From Methylorubrum rhodesianum (GTDB taxonomy: Bacteria > Pseudomonadota > Alphaproteobacteria > Rhizobiales > Beijerinckiaceae), in NCBI RefSeq assembly GCF_014199985.1, contig NZ_JACHOS010000002.1, positions 404,702 to 468,701 of the forward strand: a DNA stretch of 64,000 nucleotides. Reading direction: 5' to 3'. The translations under genes and the position numbers were made by a program. Within the stretch, counting starts at the first letter, position 1. The number at the start of each line of letters is the position of its first letter. Under the pieces are notes generated by a model. The model had not been told where the DNA came from, ran no database searches, and was given only the letters and a program-made list of their open reading frames with translations. Below are positions 11,351 to 19,937 of the stretch, in pieces.

Positions 11351-11550
11351 AGCAGGCCGTGAACCCGGGGGCCGCGCCCTGTCCGATCTGCGGCAAGCCG
11401 GCAAGTCCCGAGACGAAGCCGTTCTGCTCATCCCGCTGTGCTGATATTGACCTCGGCCGCTGGCTCGGGGAGCGCTACGTTATCCCTGGACCGGAGCACG
11501 AGGAACTACCCCGTCCGCCCCGATCCGATGACGGCGATCACTCTCTCTGA
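11347..11550 (+). CDS. yacG: DNA gyrase inhibitor YacG (zinc ribbon)
   Basis: The 67-residue protein has the YacG zinc site C-P-I-C followed by C-SSR-C ([20 protein letters not shown]) and the trailing [10 protein letters not shown] motif. YacG binds GyrB and inhibits DNA gyrase in E. coli. A GTG at 11347 overlapping the maf TGA is the best start; an upstream TTG is in frame but gives extra residues not typical of the family. Confidence 0.9.
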   Translation: MKQAVNPGAAPCPICGKPASPETKPFCSSRCADIDLGRWLGERYVIPGPEHEELPRPPRSDDGDHSL

Positions 11551-11665
11551 CGCGGAGTTCGGTGCTCGGCAAAAAAGCTTCGCCTCAGGTGCAAGAGAGG
11601 CTGGACAGGCCCGAAACCCTTCACTATACCCCCGCCAGCCGACGACGCAGCGCGACGCGGCGGTT

Positions 11666-11741
11666 GCCCAGGTAGCTCAGTTGGTAGAGCATGCGACTGA
11701 AAATCGCAGTGTCGGTGGTTCGATTCCGCCCCTGGGCACCA
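11666..11741 (+). tRNA. tRNA-Phe (anticodon GAA)
   Basis: The sequence folds as a cloverleaf with acceptor GCCCAGG/CCTGGGC, a D-arm AGCTCAGTTGGTAGAGC, anticodon stem GCGA/TCGC around CTGAAAA (anticodon GAA), and T-loop GGTTCGATTCC. The discriminator A is at 11738 and CCA is encoded at 11739-11741. Confidence 0.96.
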
Positions 11742-12376
11742 TCTCTCTGAAGAGTCGCTGTGCTCTCAGACAAGAGCATCTCCGAAGAATTCGAAGCCTA
11801 GCGGATCGTGGAGCTGTCACCGGCTCACCTGATCCGTGAAGATATTTTAGCCGCTCGGTTGGCGGCTCGGAAGTTTTTCTCCGTCGTCGACCTGATCTGT
11901 GCGGCGCCACCCGTCGATGCATCGATGGTCTGTGCCGCGACGGTGTCTCGGCTTCGCATCGGGCAGCAATCGATGCTCGACATCATCACCGAATGTGACA
12001 GAGACAAGCGTCAGCCATCGGTGGCGGATGTTGCAGTTCAGCTGAAAGTCTTCATCCTCATATGCAGCGAATAGACACGCTGTCTGCGCCCGTCATGCGA
12101 GGTCGACGCATTTCGGTTCTATTTGAGCGATATGCAACACCGGGCTGATTCTGCAGGACGAAGTCCTCACTGTCGAAGCCCTGTATTAGGTCACCACTCG
12201 AAGAATGAGTCGAGTCGGGGCATCAGGCAGATGAGAGTTCCCGCCGCGCCAAACACACCCGCCACCATCACAATTGCCGCCACAGCCGGGTCTCCGCGTC
12301 ATCTCTTCGCGGCCTCAACGCAGAACGGGCTCGGCAAGTTTCAAGTGGTCGAGAAGGCAGGACGGGAGTTGTCGAT
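11742..12376. other. gene-poor, lower-GC stretch downstream of tRNA-Phe
   Basis: This stretch is visibly less GC-rich than its surroundings and uses codons such as TTA and ATA in its longest frame. A GTG-initiated frame at 11808-12074 (88 codons) is open but has no good ribosome binding site or recognisable family. Position directly after a tRNA 3' end and the shifted composition would fit remnants of an integrated element, but no integrase or repeat of the tRNA end is visible. Confidence 0.4.
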
Positions 12377-12475
12377 TCACCACTTCAAGAAACGATCCGC
12401 ACTCGGACGCGCAGCGATGGTGATGGCGATCGCGCCGATGGCGCCGATCAGCATGATGGCGGCGGCAAGGATCAT
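12377..12475 (-). CDS. possible 32-residue membrane microprotein
   Basis: The ORF starts MILAAAIMLIGAIGAIAITI, a single uninterrupted transmembrane helix, and ends with a short charged tail. A GGAG motif lies eight bases upstream of the ATG, which is the main support. It lies about 100 bases downstream of the frameshifted exported-protein gene on the same strand. The function is unknown, and chance cannot be excluded. Confidence 0.4.
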   Translation of the reverse strand: MILAAAIMLIGAIGAIAITIAARPSADRFLKW

Positions 12476-12583
12476 GACGGTTGCTCCACGGCGCGGGTCC
12501 AGGAATGACCTGAGACCAACGAGCGAGAACTGTGGCGCGTGCCGTGCGGCAGATTGGCCCTCACCGGACAACCATCTCAGCCC

Positions 12584-13106
12584 TTAGCTATCCCGTCCGA
12601 TGCCAAGCCCTCTCAGAATGTCGCCGATCGGATCGATCCGGGCCGCCTTCTGCGGCGGCGTCGCCGCTGCCTCCGGTGCGGGAGGCGGCGTGTCGGTGGC
12701 GAGGGGCTCGACCCCGGCCGGACGCGGCCGGGCGGCCACCTTCGCGGCGCGATGGCGGCGCACAGCCTGAACCCGCTGTCCCGCCTCCCCTTTCGCGAAC
12801 TCCCCTCTCGCGAAGTCGTCGGAGGCGAGAAGGGCCGCGGTTTCAGGAGGCAGAAGGGTGAAGCTCGCCGGCCTGGGAGCCGGCCTGACCTCGGCTCGAC
12901 GCCGCCGCCTCCGTTACGATGGATAGTCCCACCTTCTGTCGAGGAGGATCGGTCCATCCCTCGCTACCGCCGCTCGAACTCGCCTCCACGGCGCCCCTCT
13001 GCAGAGGCGGGGCAGCCGAATTCTGCTCACGAATGAGCGGAGAAGACGCGACCAGGCCGAAAACCATGACGGCGGTGGTGGCAAGGACGGATCTATAGTG
13101 TTCCAT
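12584..13106 (-). pseudogene. frameshifted exported Pro/Ala-rich protein gene
   Basis: Two adjoining frames together make one plausible protein. The first starts at 13106 (MEHYRSVLATTAVMVFGLV, a signal or anchor helix) and stays open to 12843. The second frame, shifted by one base, has no start codon of its own. It carries a protein-like stretch containing RPAPRPASFTLLPPETAALL, a basic segment, TPPPAPEAAATPPQ, and a tidy C-terminus GDILRGLGIGRDS before TAA at 12584. A single extra base in the GC-rich run around 12890-12910 would explain the split. Either the gene is broken or there is a sequence error. No family is recognised. Confidence 0.5.
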
Positions 13107-13485
13107 ACTTGCAGAACGTACCGTCAAGGTTCCGGTTCCGCGGGCGAACTCTGATCCCGGAGTGGTCGCCGCGCGCCGGATCTGATCCCGCGGCAGGCGA
13201 GAATTCCGCAGTGCAGAGAGGCCCTGAGCGTCGTCAACGCGGCGGTCGGTGCCCGAGTTCTGCCGCACGTCACGGGCGCGGACGCCGCCTCGGCTTGACG
13301 GCCCCCGCGCCCGCCGTGCTAGAGACCCGGTCGAGAAGCAGGCGGGCTCAAGGGTGCGTTTGTCATCAATCACTTAAGCGGCGCTTCGAACCTGCCCGGC
13401 ATGGAGCGCACGTATCGTGTTCGAAGGCGGTCGCGGTTCATGCCCGCGCTCTCGAACCTAGCGCCCCTCTCGCCCCGGTGACCGT
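13107..13485. other. intergenic region before the ABC exporter gene
   Basis: No supported gene. It should contain promoters for the leftward frameshifted gene and for the rightward ABC exporter. No clear operator or terminator is visible. Confidence 0.45.
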
Positions 13486-15276
13486 TTGAGGACCCTCCTC
13501 GATCTCCTGCGGGTGATGCGGCGGCGCGACCGGCAGCGGCTGTCATGGCTCGGGCTGGGACTGGGGTTTGCCGCCCTTCTCGAAGTGGTCGGCGTCGCGT
13601 CGGTGCTCCCGTTCCTCACGCTGGTGGGCGATCCCGGCGCGGCCGCACGCATCCCCTACCTCGCCAGCCTTCGCAGCGCCTTCGGCCTCGGCGATGACCG
13701 CGCCTTCCTCCTCGCTACGGGGTTCGCCGCCCTCGCCGCGATTCTGGTCACCAGCGCGGTCAACGCCGCCTTCGCCTACGCTCAGCTCCTGTTCGCGCAC
13801 CTTGTCGGATACGACTTCGCGCGGCGCCTGCTCGCTCGCTACGTCGGTCGCGAGAGGCTCTTCTTCGCCCATGCCAACAGCGCCGAGCTCGCCAAGAACG
13901 TGCTGAGCGAGACGGACCGCCTCGTCGTCGGCGTGTTCACTCCAGCCATGGTGATCGCCTCGCGCGGCGCCTCGGCCCTCGCGGTGGTCATTTTCCTGAT
14001 CGCCTATCAGCCACGGCTCGCGCTGATTCTCGGCGGCGGCTTCGGCGGGCTCTACGTCGCGATCTACCTCGTCATGCGAGCCCGCCTGGCCCGGCTCGGC
14101 GCGCGGGCGGTGGCGGGTAACGAGGGGCGCTACCGGGTCGTGCAGGAGACCTTCGGAGCTCTGACCGAACTCAAGCTCTACGGTCGCGCCGAGACCTTCA
14201 CGGCCAGGTTCGATGCGCCGGCCCGCTCCTACGCCCACGCGCTCGCCTCCAGTCTGGTCACCGGACAACTGCCGCGTTTCGTCATCGAATCACTCGCCTT
14301 CGGCGGCGTGATCGCGGTCGTGCTCTTCGCGCTGACGCAGGGCATCGACACCGCCGGGATGCTGCCGCTGCTCGGCCTGTTCGCCTTCGCCGGCTACCGC
14401 ATGCTGCCGGCCTTCCAGAACATCTTCACCTCCGTCTCGCAGCTGCGTTTCCACCTGCCCGGCGTGCGTCTCGTCGTTGATGCGCTGGCGGGCGAGCGCG
14501 AGCCGCGTCCTCGCACCGCCGAGCGTCTGCCCTTCACCAAAGCGATCCGCCTGGAGGACGTCGCCTTCGATTACGAGCCCGGCCGGCCCACCCTGCGCGG
14601 CATCGACCTGACGATTCCCGCCCACACCACAATCGGACTCATCGGCCGCACCGGCTCGGGCAAGTCGACCCTGGTGGGCCTGATCCTGGGCATTCTCACA
14701 CCCAATCGGGGCCGCGTCCTGATCGATGGCCGGCCCCTCGATCCAGACAGCCTTCCGGCGTGGCAGAACCGGATCGGTTACGTGCCGCAGGACGTCTTTC
14801 TCATCGACGGCAGCATCGCGCAGAACATCGCCCTCGGCATCGAGCCGGACCGGCTCGACCGGGCGGCCGTGGAACGCGCCGCGCGGCTTGCCGGCGCGCA
14901 CGACTTCGTCACCGCCCTAAGCAACGGCTACGAGACCGGCGTCGGCGAGCGCGGGGCGAGGCTCAGCGGCGGCCAGCGCCAGCGCATCGGCATCGCCCGC
15001 GCGCTCTATCACGACCCCGACGTCATCGTGTTCGACGAGGCGACGAGCGCCCTCGACGGCGAGACAGAGGCGGCGGTGATGGAAGCGCTCGGCGCGCTCG
15101 GCGGCACACGCACCATCATCATGATCGCCCATCGCCTGACCTCTCTGCGACGGGCCGACACGGTCCACGTCGTCGAGGATGGGCGGATCGTCGCCTCCGG
15201 GCCGCCCTCGCAGGTAATCGCGGATCCGGCCACGTCGACGCCGCCCGGCGGCACCGTCACGGCGCAGAGCCGATAA
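13486..15276 (+). CDS. ABC exporter, fused permease-ATPase (PglK/MsbA-like)
   Basis: The 596-residue half-transporter has six transmembrane segments in the first ~320 residues and a nucleotide-binding domain after that. Visible motifs are Walker A GRTGSGKST, Q-loop YVPQDVFLIDGS, signature LSGGQRQRIGIARAL, Walker B VIVFDEATSALD and the H-loop IMIAHRL. The membrane region and its early GVASVLPFLTLV segment resemble the PglK/WlaB family of lipid-linked oligosaccharide flippases, but the cargo is an inference. The frame opens with TTG at 13486; an in-frame ATG at 13516 is an alternative start. No glycosyltransferase genes are nearby; the next gene is a sugar-epimerase-like enzyme. Confidence 0.85.
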   Translation: MRTLLDLLRVMRRRDRQRLSWLGLGLGFAALLEVVGVASVLPFLTLVGDPGAAARIPYLASLRSAFGLGDDRAFLLATGFAALAAILVTSAVNAAFAYAQLLFAHLVGYDFARRLLARYVGRERLFFAHANSAELAKNVLSETDRLVVGVFTPAMVIASRGASALAVVIFLIAYQPRLALILGGGFGGLYVAIYLVMRARLARLGARAVAGNEGRYRVVQETFGALTELKLYGRAETFTARFDAPARSYAHALASSLVTGQLPRFVIESLAFGGVIAVVLFALTQGIDTAGMLPLLGLFAFAGYRMLPAFQNIFTSVSQLRFHLPGVRLVVDALAGEREPRPRTAERLPFTKAIRLEDVAFDYEPGRPTLRGIDLTIPAHTTIGLIGRTGSGKSTLVGLILGILTPNRGRVLIDGRPLDPDSLPAWQNRIGYVPQDVFLIDGSIAQNIALGIEPDRLDRAAVERAARLAGAHDFVTALSNGYETGVGERGARLSGGQRQRIGIARALYHDPDVIVFDEATSALDGETEAAVMEALGALGGTRTIIMIAHRLTSLRRADTVHVVEDGRIVASGPPSQVIADPATSTPPGGTVTAQSR

Positions 15277-15389
15277 GGGCTCCGTTTCGGCACAGCGGAT
15301 GCGGCCTCTTTTCTCCGAAAGGCAATGGCCACCATTCGCGGCGATGCTCTATCGCTTCCAAGCGGAGCGTTAAAGCGGGGACGGTGGTG

Positions 15390-16268
15390 ATGGGCGAGAC
15401 GATCGAGATCCGAGCCGGCGACGGCAGCACGGCGCGGATCGCGCTCCGCGGAGCCGAGCCGGTCTCCTGGCAGGTGGAGGAGCGAGAATATCTCTGGAAC
15501 GGCGATCCCGCACACTGGAATCGAAGCGCGCCCTGGCTCTTCCCGGTCGTCGGCGCCTCCGCCGGAGGCGCCGTGCAGGTGGAGGGCCGGCGCTACCCGA
15601 TGGCTCAGCACGGCTTTGCCCGCGACCAGCCCTTCGCGGTCATCGATCGAAGCGAAGAGGCGGTCTCCCTGAGCCTGAGCGACGATGAGGAGACGCGGGC
15701 GCAGTATCCCTTCCCGTTCCAGCTGACGATCGAGGCCCGCATCAGGCCCAAAACGCTCGCCTTCGAGATTCGCATCGAGAATCCGGGCGCGTCTCCCCTG
15801 CCCTACGCCCTCGGCTTCCACCCCGCCTTTCCGTGGCCCTTCGCGGGCGGCGAGCGTCGCGCCGGCGGCGGTTACGCGGTTCTGTTCGAGCGGGCGGAGC
15901 GGCCGTTCGTGCCCGAGGTCGGTGCGGGTGGGCTTTTGGTGCGCAGCGAGCGCGCGCTCGCCCTCGACGGGGCGCGGCTCGATCTGGATCCGAACATGTT
16001 CACCGAGGCCCTCGTTTTCCTGAACGCGCATAGCCGGACAATGCGGTTCGCGGCGCCGAACGGCCGGGCCATCGCCATGCGGATGGAGGATTTCCCTCAT
16101 CTCGCGGTCTGGACGAAACCAACAGCGCCGTTCCTGTCGCTCGAAGCCTGGACCGGCCACGCCGATTGGGCCGGCTTCGATGGCGAGCTGGCGGAGAGGG
16201 ACTCGCAGCGCCAGCTGGCGCCGGGCGCGACCGCCCGGCACGGGATCGTACTGGCGATCGAAGACTGA
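15390..16268 (+). CDS. aldose 1-epimerase family protein
   Basis: The 292-residue protein belongs to the galactose mutarotase-like superfamily. It contains RSAPWLFPVVGASAGG, then the conserved HGFARDQPF with the catalytic-type histidine, YALGFHPAFPWPF, and a C-terminal LSLEAWTGHADW. This pattern fits the LacX-like branch found alone in many proteobacteria rather than classical GalM. The sugar substrate cannot be told. The ATG at 15390 follows two in-frame GTG codons; the MGETIEIRAGDG start fits a first beta strand. It follows the ABC exporter by 113 bases on the same strand. Confidence 0.85.
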   Translation: MGETIEIRAGDGSTARIALRGAEPVSWQVEEREYLWNGDPAHWNRSAPWLFPVVGASAGGAVQVEGRRYPMAQHGFARDQPFAVIDRSEEAVSLSLSDDEETRAQYPFPFQLTIEARIRPKTLAFEIRIENPGASPLPYALGFHPAFPWPFAGGERRAGGGYAVLFERAERPFVPEVGAGGLLVRSERALALDGARLDLDPNMFTEALVFLNAHSRTMRFAAPNGRAIAMRMEDFPHLAVWTKPTAPFLSLEAWTGHADWAGFDGELAERDSQRQLAPGATARHGIVLAIED

Positions 16269-16277
16269 GTCCGATCG

Positions 16278-16487
16278 TCAATCGACGGCGATGATGACGT
16301 CGGAGCTCTTGATCACGGCGTAGGCGTCACCGCCGACCTTGAGCCCGAGCGCATCGACCGACTCGTTGGTGATGGCCGAGGTGACGACCTGGCCGCTGGC
16401 GATCTCGATCTTCACATGCGCCGTGGTCGCGCCCTTCTCGACCGAAACGACCTTGCCCTTGAGGACGTTTCGCGCGCTGAGCTTCAT
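16278..16487 (-). CDS. molbindin (TOBE domain molybdenum-pterin binding protein)
   Basis: The 69-residue protein is a single Mop/TOBE domain: MKLSARNVLKGKVVSVEKG, ATTAHVKIEIASGQVVTSAI, then DALGLKVGGDAYAVIKSSDVI. Such molbindins form hexamers that store molybdate or tungstate in the cytoplasm and support molybdoenzymes. It lies 81 bases downstream of the DUF2293 gene on the same strand and converges with the epimerase gene. No molybdate transporter is nearby. Confidence 0.92.
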   Translation of the reverse strand: MKLSARNVLKGKVVSVEKGATTAHVKIEIASGQVVTSAITNESVDALGLKVGGDAYAVIKSSDVIIAVD

Positions 16488-16568
16488 GGATGGCTTTCTC
16501 CGTTGCTGGGATGGCCCTCCCTGCCCCAGCCGTCGCGGGCCGGCAAGCGGCAGCCATCCGCTTGTCCC

Positions 16569-16949
16569 TCACACGTCAGGGAGATCGTCCTCGCCCAGAT
16601 CGGCATCGGCCTCTTCCGAGACGCGCCGGCGGCAGCCCCACTCGGCCAGCATCGCGTTCATGTCGTCGAGCACGAAGTGACGGGCGCTGTCGCGGTCGTA
16701 GCCCTCGTCGAGGAGGTCGTCGTACTCGGTGAAGGCATGGCGGGCGAAAGCCGTGAGGGCGAGCCAGGCCGCATTTTCCGGCACGGCGCCTCGCAGACCG
16801 GGGCTGCGCAGCGCCCGATCCACCACCGCCTCCGCTTCGAACTCCGGCAGCCGCGGGGCCAGCCGCATCAGCGCCTCCGTCACCAACGTGCGCCGATCCG
16901 CCAACGGGGCAACGCCAGCCGGACGGTCCGGGCTCACTCCCTTCTTCAT
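16569..16949 (-). CDS. DUF2293 domain protein
   Basis: The 126-residue protein matches DUF2293: PEFEAEAVVDRALRSPGLRG, then AWLALTAFARHAFTEYDDLL and GYDRDSARHFVLDDMNAMLAEWGCRR. It is all-helical by appearance, soluble, and ends in an acidic tail. The function of the family is unknown. The gene lies between the molbindin gene and rpsI, and a terminator separates it from rpsI. Confidence 0.8.
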   Translation of the reverse strand: MKKGVSPDRPAGVAPLADRRTLVTEALMRLAPRLPEFEAEAVVDRALRSPGLRGAVPENAAWLALTAFARHAFTEYDDLLDEGYDRDSARHFVLDDMNAMLAEWGCRRRVSEEADADLGEDDLPDV

Positions 16950-16978
16950 GCGACGACCTCGCCTCGTTGCGCGACACG

Positions 16979-17007
16979 AAAAAGGGCGGAGCCTCGCGGC
17001 CCCGCCC
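16979..17007 (-). terminator. rho-independent terminator of rplM-rpsI
   Basis: A ten-pair stem with one mismatch (16984-16993 with 16998-17007) around a four-base loop is followed leftward by five T residues, 25 bases after the rpsI stop codon. Confidence 0.8.
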
Positions 17008-17032
17008 CTGACAACGTCGAAGATGAAGCGCC

Positions 17033-17518
17033 TTAGCGCTTCGAGAACTGGAAGCTGCGGCGGGCCTTCTTGCGGCCGTACTTCTTGCGCTCCACGACGC
17101 GCGGGTCGCGGGTCAGGAAGCCCTCGCGCTTGAGCGGCGAACGCAGTTCCGGCTCGTAGTAGGTCAGAGCCTTGGACAGGCCGTGGCGCACGGCGCCCGC
17201 CTGACCGGAGAGACCGCCACCCTTCACCGTGACGGTGATGTCGTACTGGTCGACGCGGCTGACGATCTCCAGCGGCTGGCGCAGGATCATGCGCAGCACC
17301 GGACGGGCGAAGTAGGTCTCGACCGGGCGGCCGTTGACGACCACGGTGCCGTTGCCGGGCTTGATCCAGACGCGGGCGACCGCGTCCTTGCGCTTGCCGG
17401 TGGCGTAGGCGCGGCCCTGGGCGTCCAGCTTCTGGACGTGGACGGGCGCCTCGTTCTCCGAGTTGCTCGTCTGGGTGTTCGCCCGATTGAGATCGGCGAG
17501 GGACTGAAGGGTCGCCAT
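17033..17518 (-). CDS. rpsI: 30S ribosomal protein S9
   Basis: The 161-residue protein is uS9 with the alphaproteobacterial N-terminal extension. The conserved core begins at [21 protein letters not shown] and includes [19 protein letters not shown]. It ends in the basic [12 protein letters not shown] tail, which reaches the ribosomal P site. The ATG at 17518 is two bases from the rplM stop codon; a second in-frame start two codons upstream is less likely. It forms the usual rplM-rpsI operon. Confidence 0.98.
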   Translation of the reverse strand: MATLQSLADLNRANTQTSNSENEAPVHVQKLDAQGRAYATGKRKDAVARVWIKPGNGTVVVNGRPVETYFARPVLRMILRQPLEIVSRVDQYDITVTVKGGGLSGQAGAVRHGLSKALTYYEPELRSPLKREGFLTRDPRVVERKKYGRKKARRSFQFSKR

Positions 17519-17520
17519 GA

Positions 17521-17982
17521 TCAAGCGCTCACGTTCTTACGGTTGAGGGAGCCGACGTCGAGCGCCTGCGGCTGCTGGGCCTCGTGGGGGTGCTCGGCGC
17601 CCTTGTAGACGCGCAGGTTGCCGAGGATCTGGCGGAAGAGCGGGCCGCGGGGCAGCATGCGCTCGACAGCCTTCTCGACCACGCGCTCGGGGAACCGGCC
17701 CTCGAGGATGAACTTGGCCGAGCGCTCCTTGATGCCGCCCGGATAGCCCGTGTGGTGGTAGTAGACCTTCTGGTCGTACTTGCGGCCGGTGAACTTCACC
17801 TTGTCCGCGTTGATGACGATGACGTTGTCGCCGCAATCGACGTGGGGCGTGTAGGCGGCCTTGTGCTTGCCGCGCAGGCGCATCGCCACGATCGAAGCGA
17901 GACGGCCCACGACGAGGCCCTCGGCGTCGATCACGACCCACTTCTTGTCGACGTCGGCGGGCTTCAGCGAAGTGGTCTTCAT
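17521..17982 (-). CDS. rplM: 50S ribosomal protein L13
   Basis: The 153-residue protein is uL13, an early-assembly large subunit protein. It starts [20 protein letters not shown] and shows [39 protein letters not shown] and the typical [19 protein letters not shown]. The frame is open further upstream, but the ATG at 17982 matches the family start. It is first in the rplM-rpsI operon. Confidence 0.98.
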   Translation of the reverse strand: MKTTSLKPADVDKKWVVIDAEGLVVGRLASIVAMRLRGKHKAAYTPHVDCGDNVIVINADKVKFTGRKYDQKVYYHHTGYPGGIKERSAKFILEGRFPERVVEKAVERMLPRGPLFRQILGNLRVYKGAEHPHEAQQPQALDVGSLNRKNVSA

Positions 17983-18145
17983 GGCCGATTCCCGTGCCGG
18001 TGACGTTGGAAACAAGGCGCCGCCGCGTCGGGTGAGGACGCAGCGGCGTGCGGGAGGGTCACTACGGAGGATTCGCGGCCGCGTCAAGGCGCGACACGGA
18101 CGCCTAAGCCAGAAAACCGCAATGAAACGAAGGCTCTTGACACTA

Positions 18146-18161
18146 CGGTATCAAGATACCG
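18146..18161. promoter_or_regulatory. inverted repeat CGGTATC-N2-GATACCG upstream of rplM
   Basis: Seven-base perfect arms are separated by two bases, about 165 bases upstream of the rplM start. A TTGACA lies just left of it on the plus strand, and TTGATA is embedded in it on the minus strand, so it could overlap a promoter. The symmetry suggests binding of a dimeric regulator, but I cannot name one. Confidence 0.35.
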
Positions 18162-18220
18162 CATCTCTCTTGGGGTCTGGGCCGGATCCGCACGCTCCCG
18201 AGCGGTCGATGTGAGGACAA

Positions 18221-18253
18221 GAAAAACCCGCCGCGGATTGGACCGGGCGGGTT
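18221..18253 (-). terminator. rho-independent terminator of the leftward transglutaminase-like gene
   Basis: An eight-base-pair stem (18225-18232 with 18246-18253, AACCCGCC/GGCGGGTT) is followed leftward by five T residues. It lies about 130 bases after the stop codon at 18383. Confidence 0.7.
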
Positions 18254-18382
18254 GAGTTGGAGATTCGTCCGGATAACCCGAACATAAAGGCAGACGGGTG
18301 ATCGCGCCGGGTAATCCGGCTCGGACGAAAAAATTTCAAATTTTTTGCCGACGGCTCGGCAGAAGCGGTGAGGCAATCGCAA

Positions 18383-19243
18383 TCACACGGCGCCAGCATT
18401 TGGGGCCGGTGTTTCGGTCGAGATTGCATCGACCGTCCGTTGTGCCGGCTCGGGGCCTCCATCGGCCCGGTCGATGCGGATCTCCATGCCGGTGGGCTCC
18501 ATCGTCCCGAACGGCGTCGAGAAGGCGATCTCGGCGGCGTCCCGGCCGACCCCGATGCGCACGAGACCGTCGAGATGGGCTTGGCGGGTCGCGTCGAACA
18601 GCCACCAGCGCCCATCGAGATAGGCCTCGAACACGGCGTGGAAGTCGCGCGGTACGAGGCCGTAGGCGTAGCAACTGACGAAGCGGGCCGGGATGCCGAG
18701 CGCCCGGCAGAAGGCCGTGCCGAGATGCGCGAAATCGCGGCAGACGCCCGCCCGCTTGAGAAGCGTCTCGTCGGCGGTCGTCTCGCTGTCGCTGGCGCCG
18801 CGCTGATAGGCGATGTGATCGTGGATCCAGTTACAGATCGCGTTGACCCGCTCATGACCCTGGGGCAGCGCCCCGAATTCGGCCTGAGCGAACGGCGTCA
18901 GGCGGTCCGAGGAGACAAAACGGCTCGGCAGGAGGAAGGGCAGGATGTCGAGAGGAAGCTCCGCGACCGGCGTCTCGCGGATCGTCGCCGGGTCGGCCCG
19001 GGTCACGCTCAGCGCGACCTCGGCGTTGTACTCGAGCGAGAGCGCACCCTCCTGCGCGGTGACGCCGAGGTAGCGGTTCTTGAGGTCGGGATGAACGTAG
19101 ACCCGACGCCCCGGATCAGGCGTCAAGGTCAGGGCTTCGCTGATGATATCGAGGCTGCGCAATTGTGCGACCTCGACGTTGAAGATGAAGGTGGTGGGGC
19201 TCTTGACCTCGTAGGCGAGGCTGCAGCCGAGCTTGAACCGCAC
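18383..19243 (-). CDS. transglutaminase-like cysteine peptidase family protein
   Basis: The 286-residue protein has an N-terminal beta domain and a C-terminal transglutaminase-like core. The putative triad is the cysteine in KRAGVCRDFAHL, the histidine in PRDFHAVFEAYLDG and the aspartate in WWLFDATRQ. No signal peptide is visible, so it is likely cytoplasmic. The GTG at 19243 with a GGAGA site seven bases upstream is preferred over the longer frame, because VRFKLGCSLAYEV begins the expected first strand. The substrate of this bacterial family is unknown. A second member of the same architecture lies 5 kb away at 24161-25000. Confidence 0.82.
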   Translation of the reverse strand: MRFKLGCSLAYEVKSPTTFIFNVEVAQLRSLDIISEALTLTPDPGRRVYVHPDLKNRYLGVTAQEGALSLEYNAEVALSVTRADPATIRETPVAELPLDILPFLLPSRFVSSDRLTPFAQAEFGALPQGHERVNAICNWIHDHIAYQRGASDSETTADETLLKRAGVCRDFAHLGTAFCRALGIPARFVSCYAYGLVPRDFHAVFEAYLDGRWWLFDATRQAHLDGLVRIGVGRDAAEIAFSTPFGTMEPTGMEIRIDRADGGPEPAQRTVDAISTETPAPNAGAV

Positions 19244-19331
19244 GGGTCGTCTCCGGATCTTCGCGGGGGTTGCCGCCTCGCCAAGCGAGGCATTTGGTCG
19301 CAAACGCGCGGAGGATCCGTCGGCTCCGTTT

Positions 19332-19937
19332 TCAGGCTGCCTGTTTTTTGCGCTGCAACAGAAGAACCGTCAGAGAGCGGACACCCTGCGCTCCGTGGAT
19401 CAGGACGCCCTCGATGTCGGCGGTAGCCGACGGACCCGTGTGGAGCACGGCGTAGGCTGCCTGGGCGAAGTCGGGTCGCTTGTAGGCCGCCTGGATGTTC
19501 ACGACGATGTCGCCGGGATCGAGCAGGACGATCAGGTGCTGGGCGAGATAGGCGACCGAGTTCACGATCAGGTCGCTTTCCGTGAACAGCACCGAGCCGG
19601 TTTCGGCCACGCCGAAGCGGGCGCGCACCACCGCAACGTCCACGTCGGCCAGATCGCCCGGCTTACGGACGGCGCCGAGATCGCGGTTTCCGACGAATTC
19701 CGGCACGGCGGAGGCGATCACCCGCGCCCCATCGAAGCGCGACCGCACCGTCGCGAACGGATCGGAGGCCGGACCGGCCCGCTCGACCCGGCCACCCATC
19801 TTGCCCAGGCGCTCGGCGAATTCGGCCACGAGGTCGTCGCCTACGAGGGGCGCGAAGGTCGGCACCTCGGGCAGCGGAAAGTCGCCGGCCGGGCGGTTCG
19901 TCCGCAGCCGTTCGAGGATCGCGTCACGGGGGCTCAC
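19332..19937 (-). CDS. lutC: lactate utilization protein LutC
   Basis: The 201-residue protein is LutC/YkgG-like (DUF162 fold): DAILERLRTNRPAG at the start, then the conserved VAVVRARFGVAETGSVLF and the HLIVLLDPGDIV segment. With LutA and LutB it forms the L-lactate oxidation complex. The GTG start overlaps the lutB stop (GTGA). A longer frame to 20414 exists but only by running through lutB in another phase. No terminator is evident after the stop codon. Confidence 0.9.
   Translation of the reverse strand: MSPRDAILERLRTNRPAGDFPLPEVPTFAPLVGDDLVAEFAERLGKMGGRVERAGPASDPFATVRSRFDGARVIASAVPEFVGNRDLGAVRKPGDLADVDVAVVRARFGVAETGSVLFTESDLIVNSVAYLAQHLIVLLDPGDIVVNIQAAYKRPDFAQAAYAVLHTGPSATADIEGVLIHGAQGVRSLTVLLLQRKKQAA

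Larger units (their letters stand above)
17983..18382. other. intergenic region upstream of rplM
   Basis: No gene is supported. The right half holds the terminator of the transglutaminase-like gene, and the left half should hold the leftward rplM-rpsI promoter. An inverted repeat lies between them at 18146-18161. Confidence 0.55.

Noticed and set aside
11808..12074. 88-codon GTG-started frame after tRNA-Phe
   Set aside because: Atypical codon use, no ribosome binding site, no family; not strong enough to call a gene.
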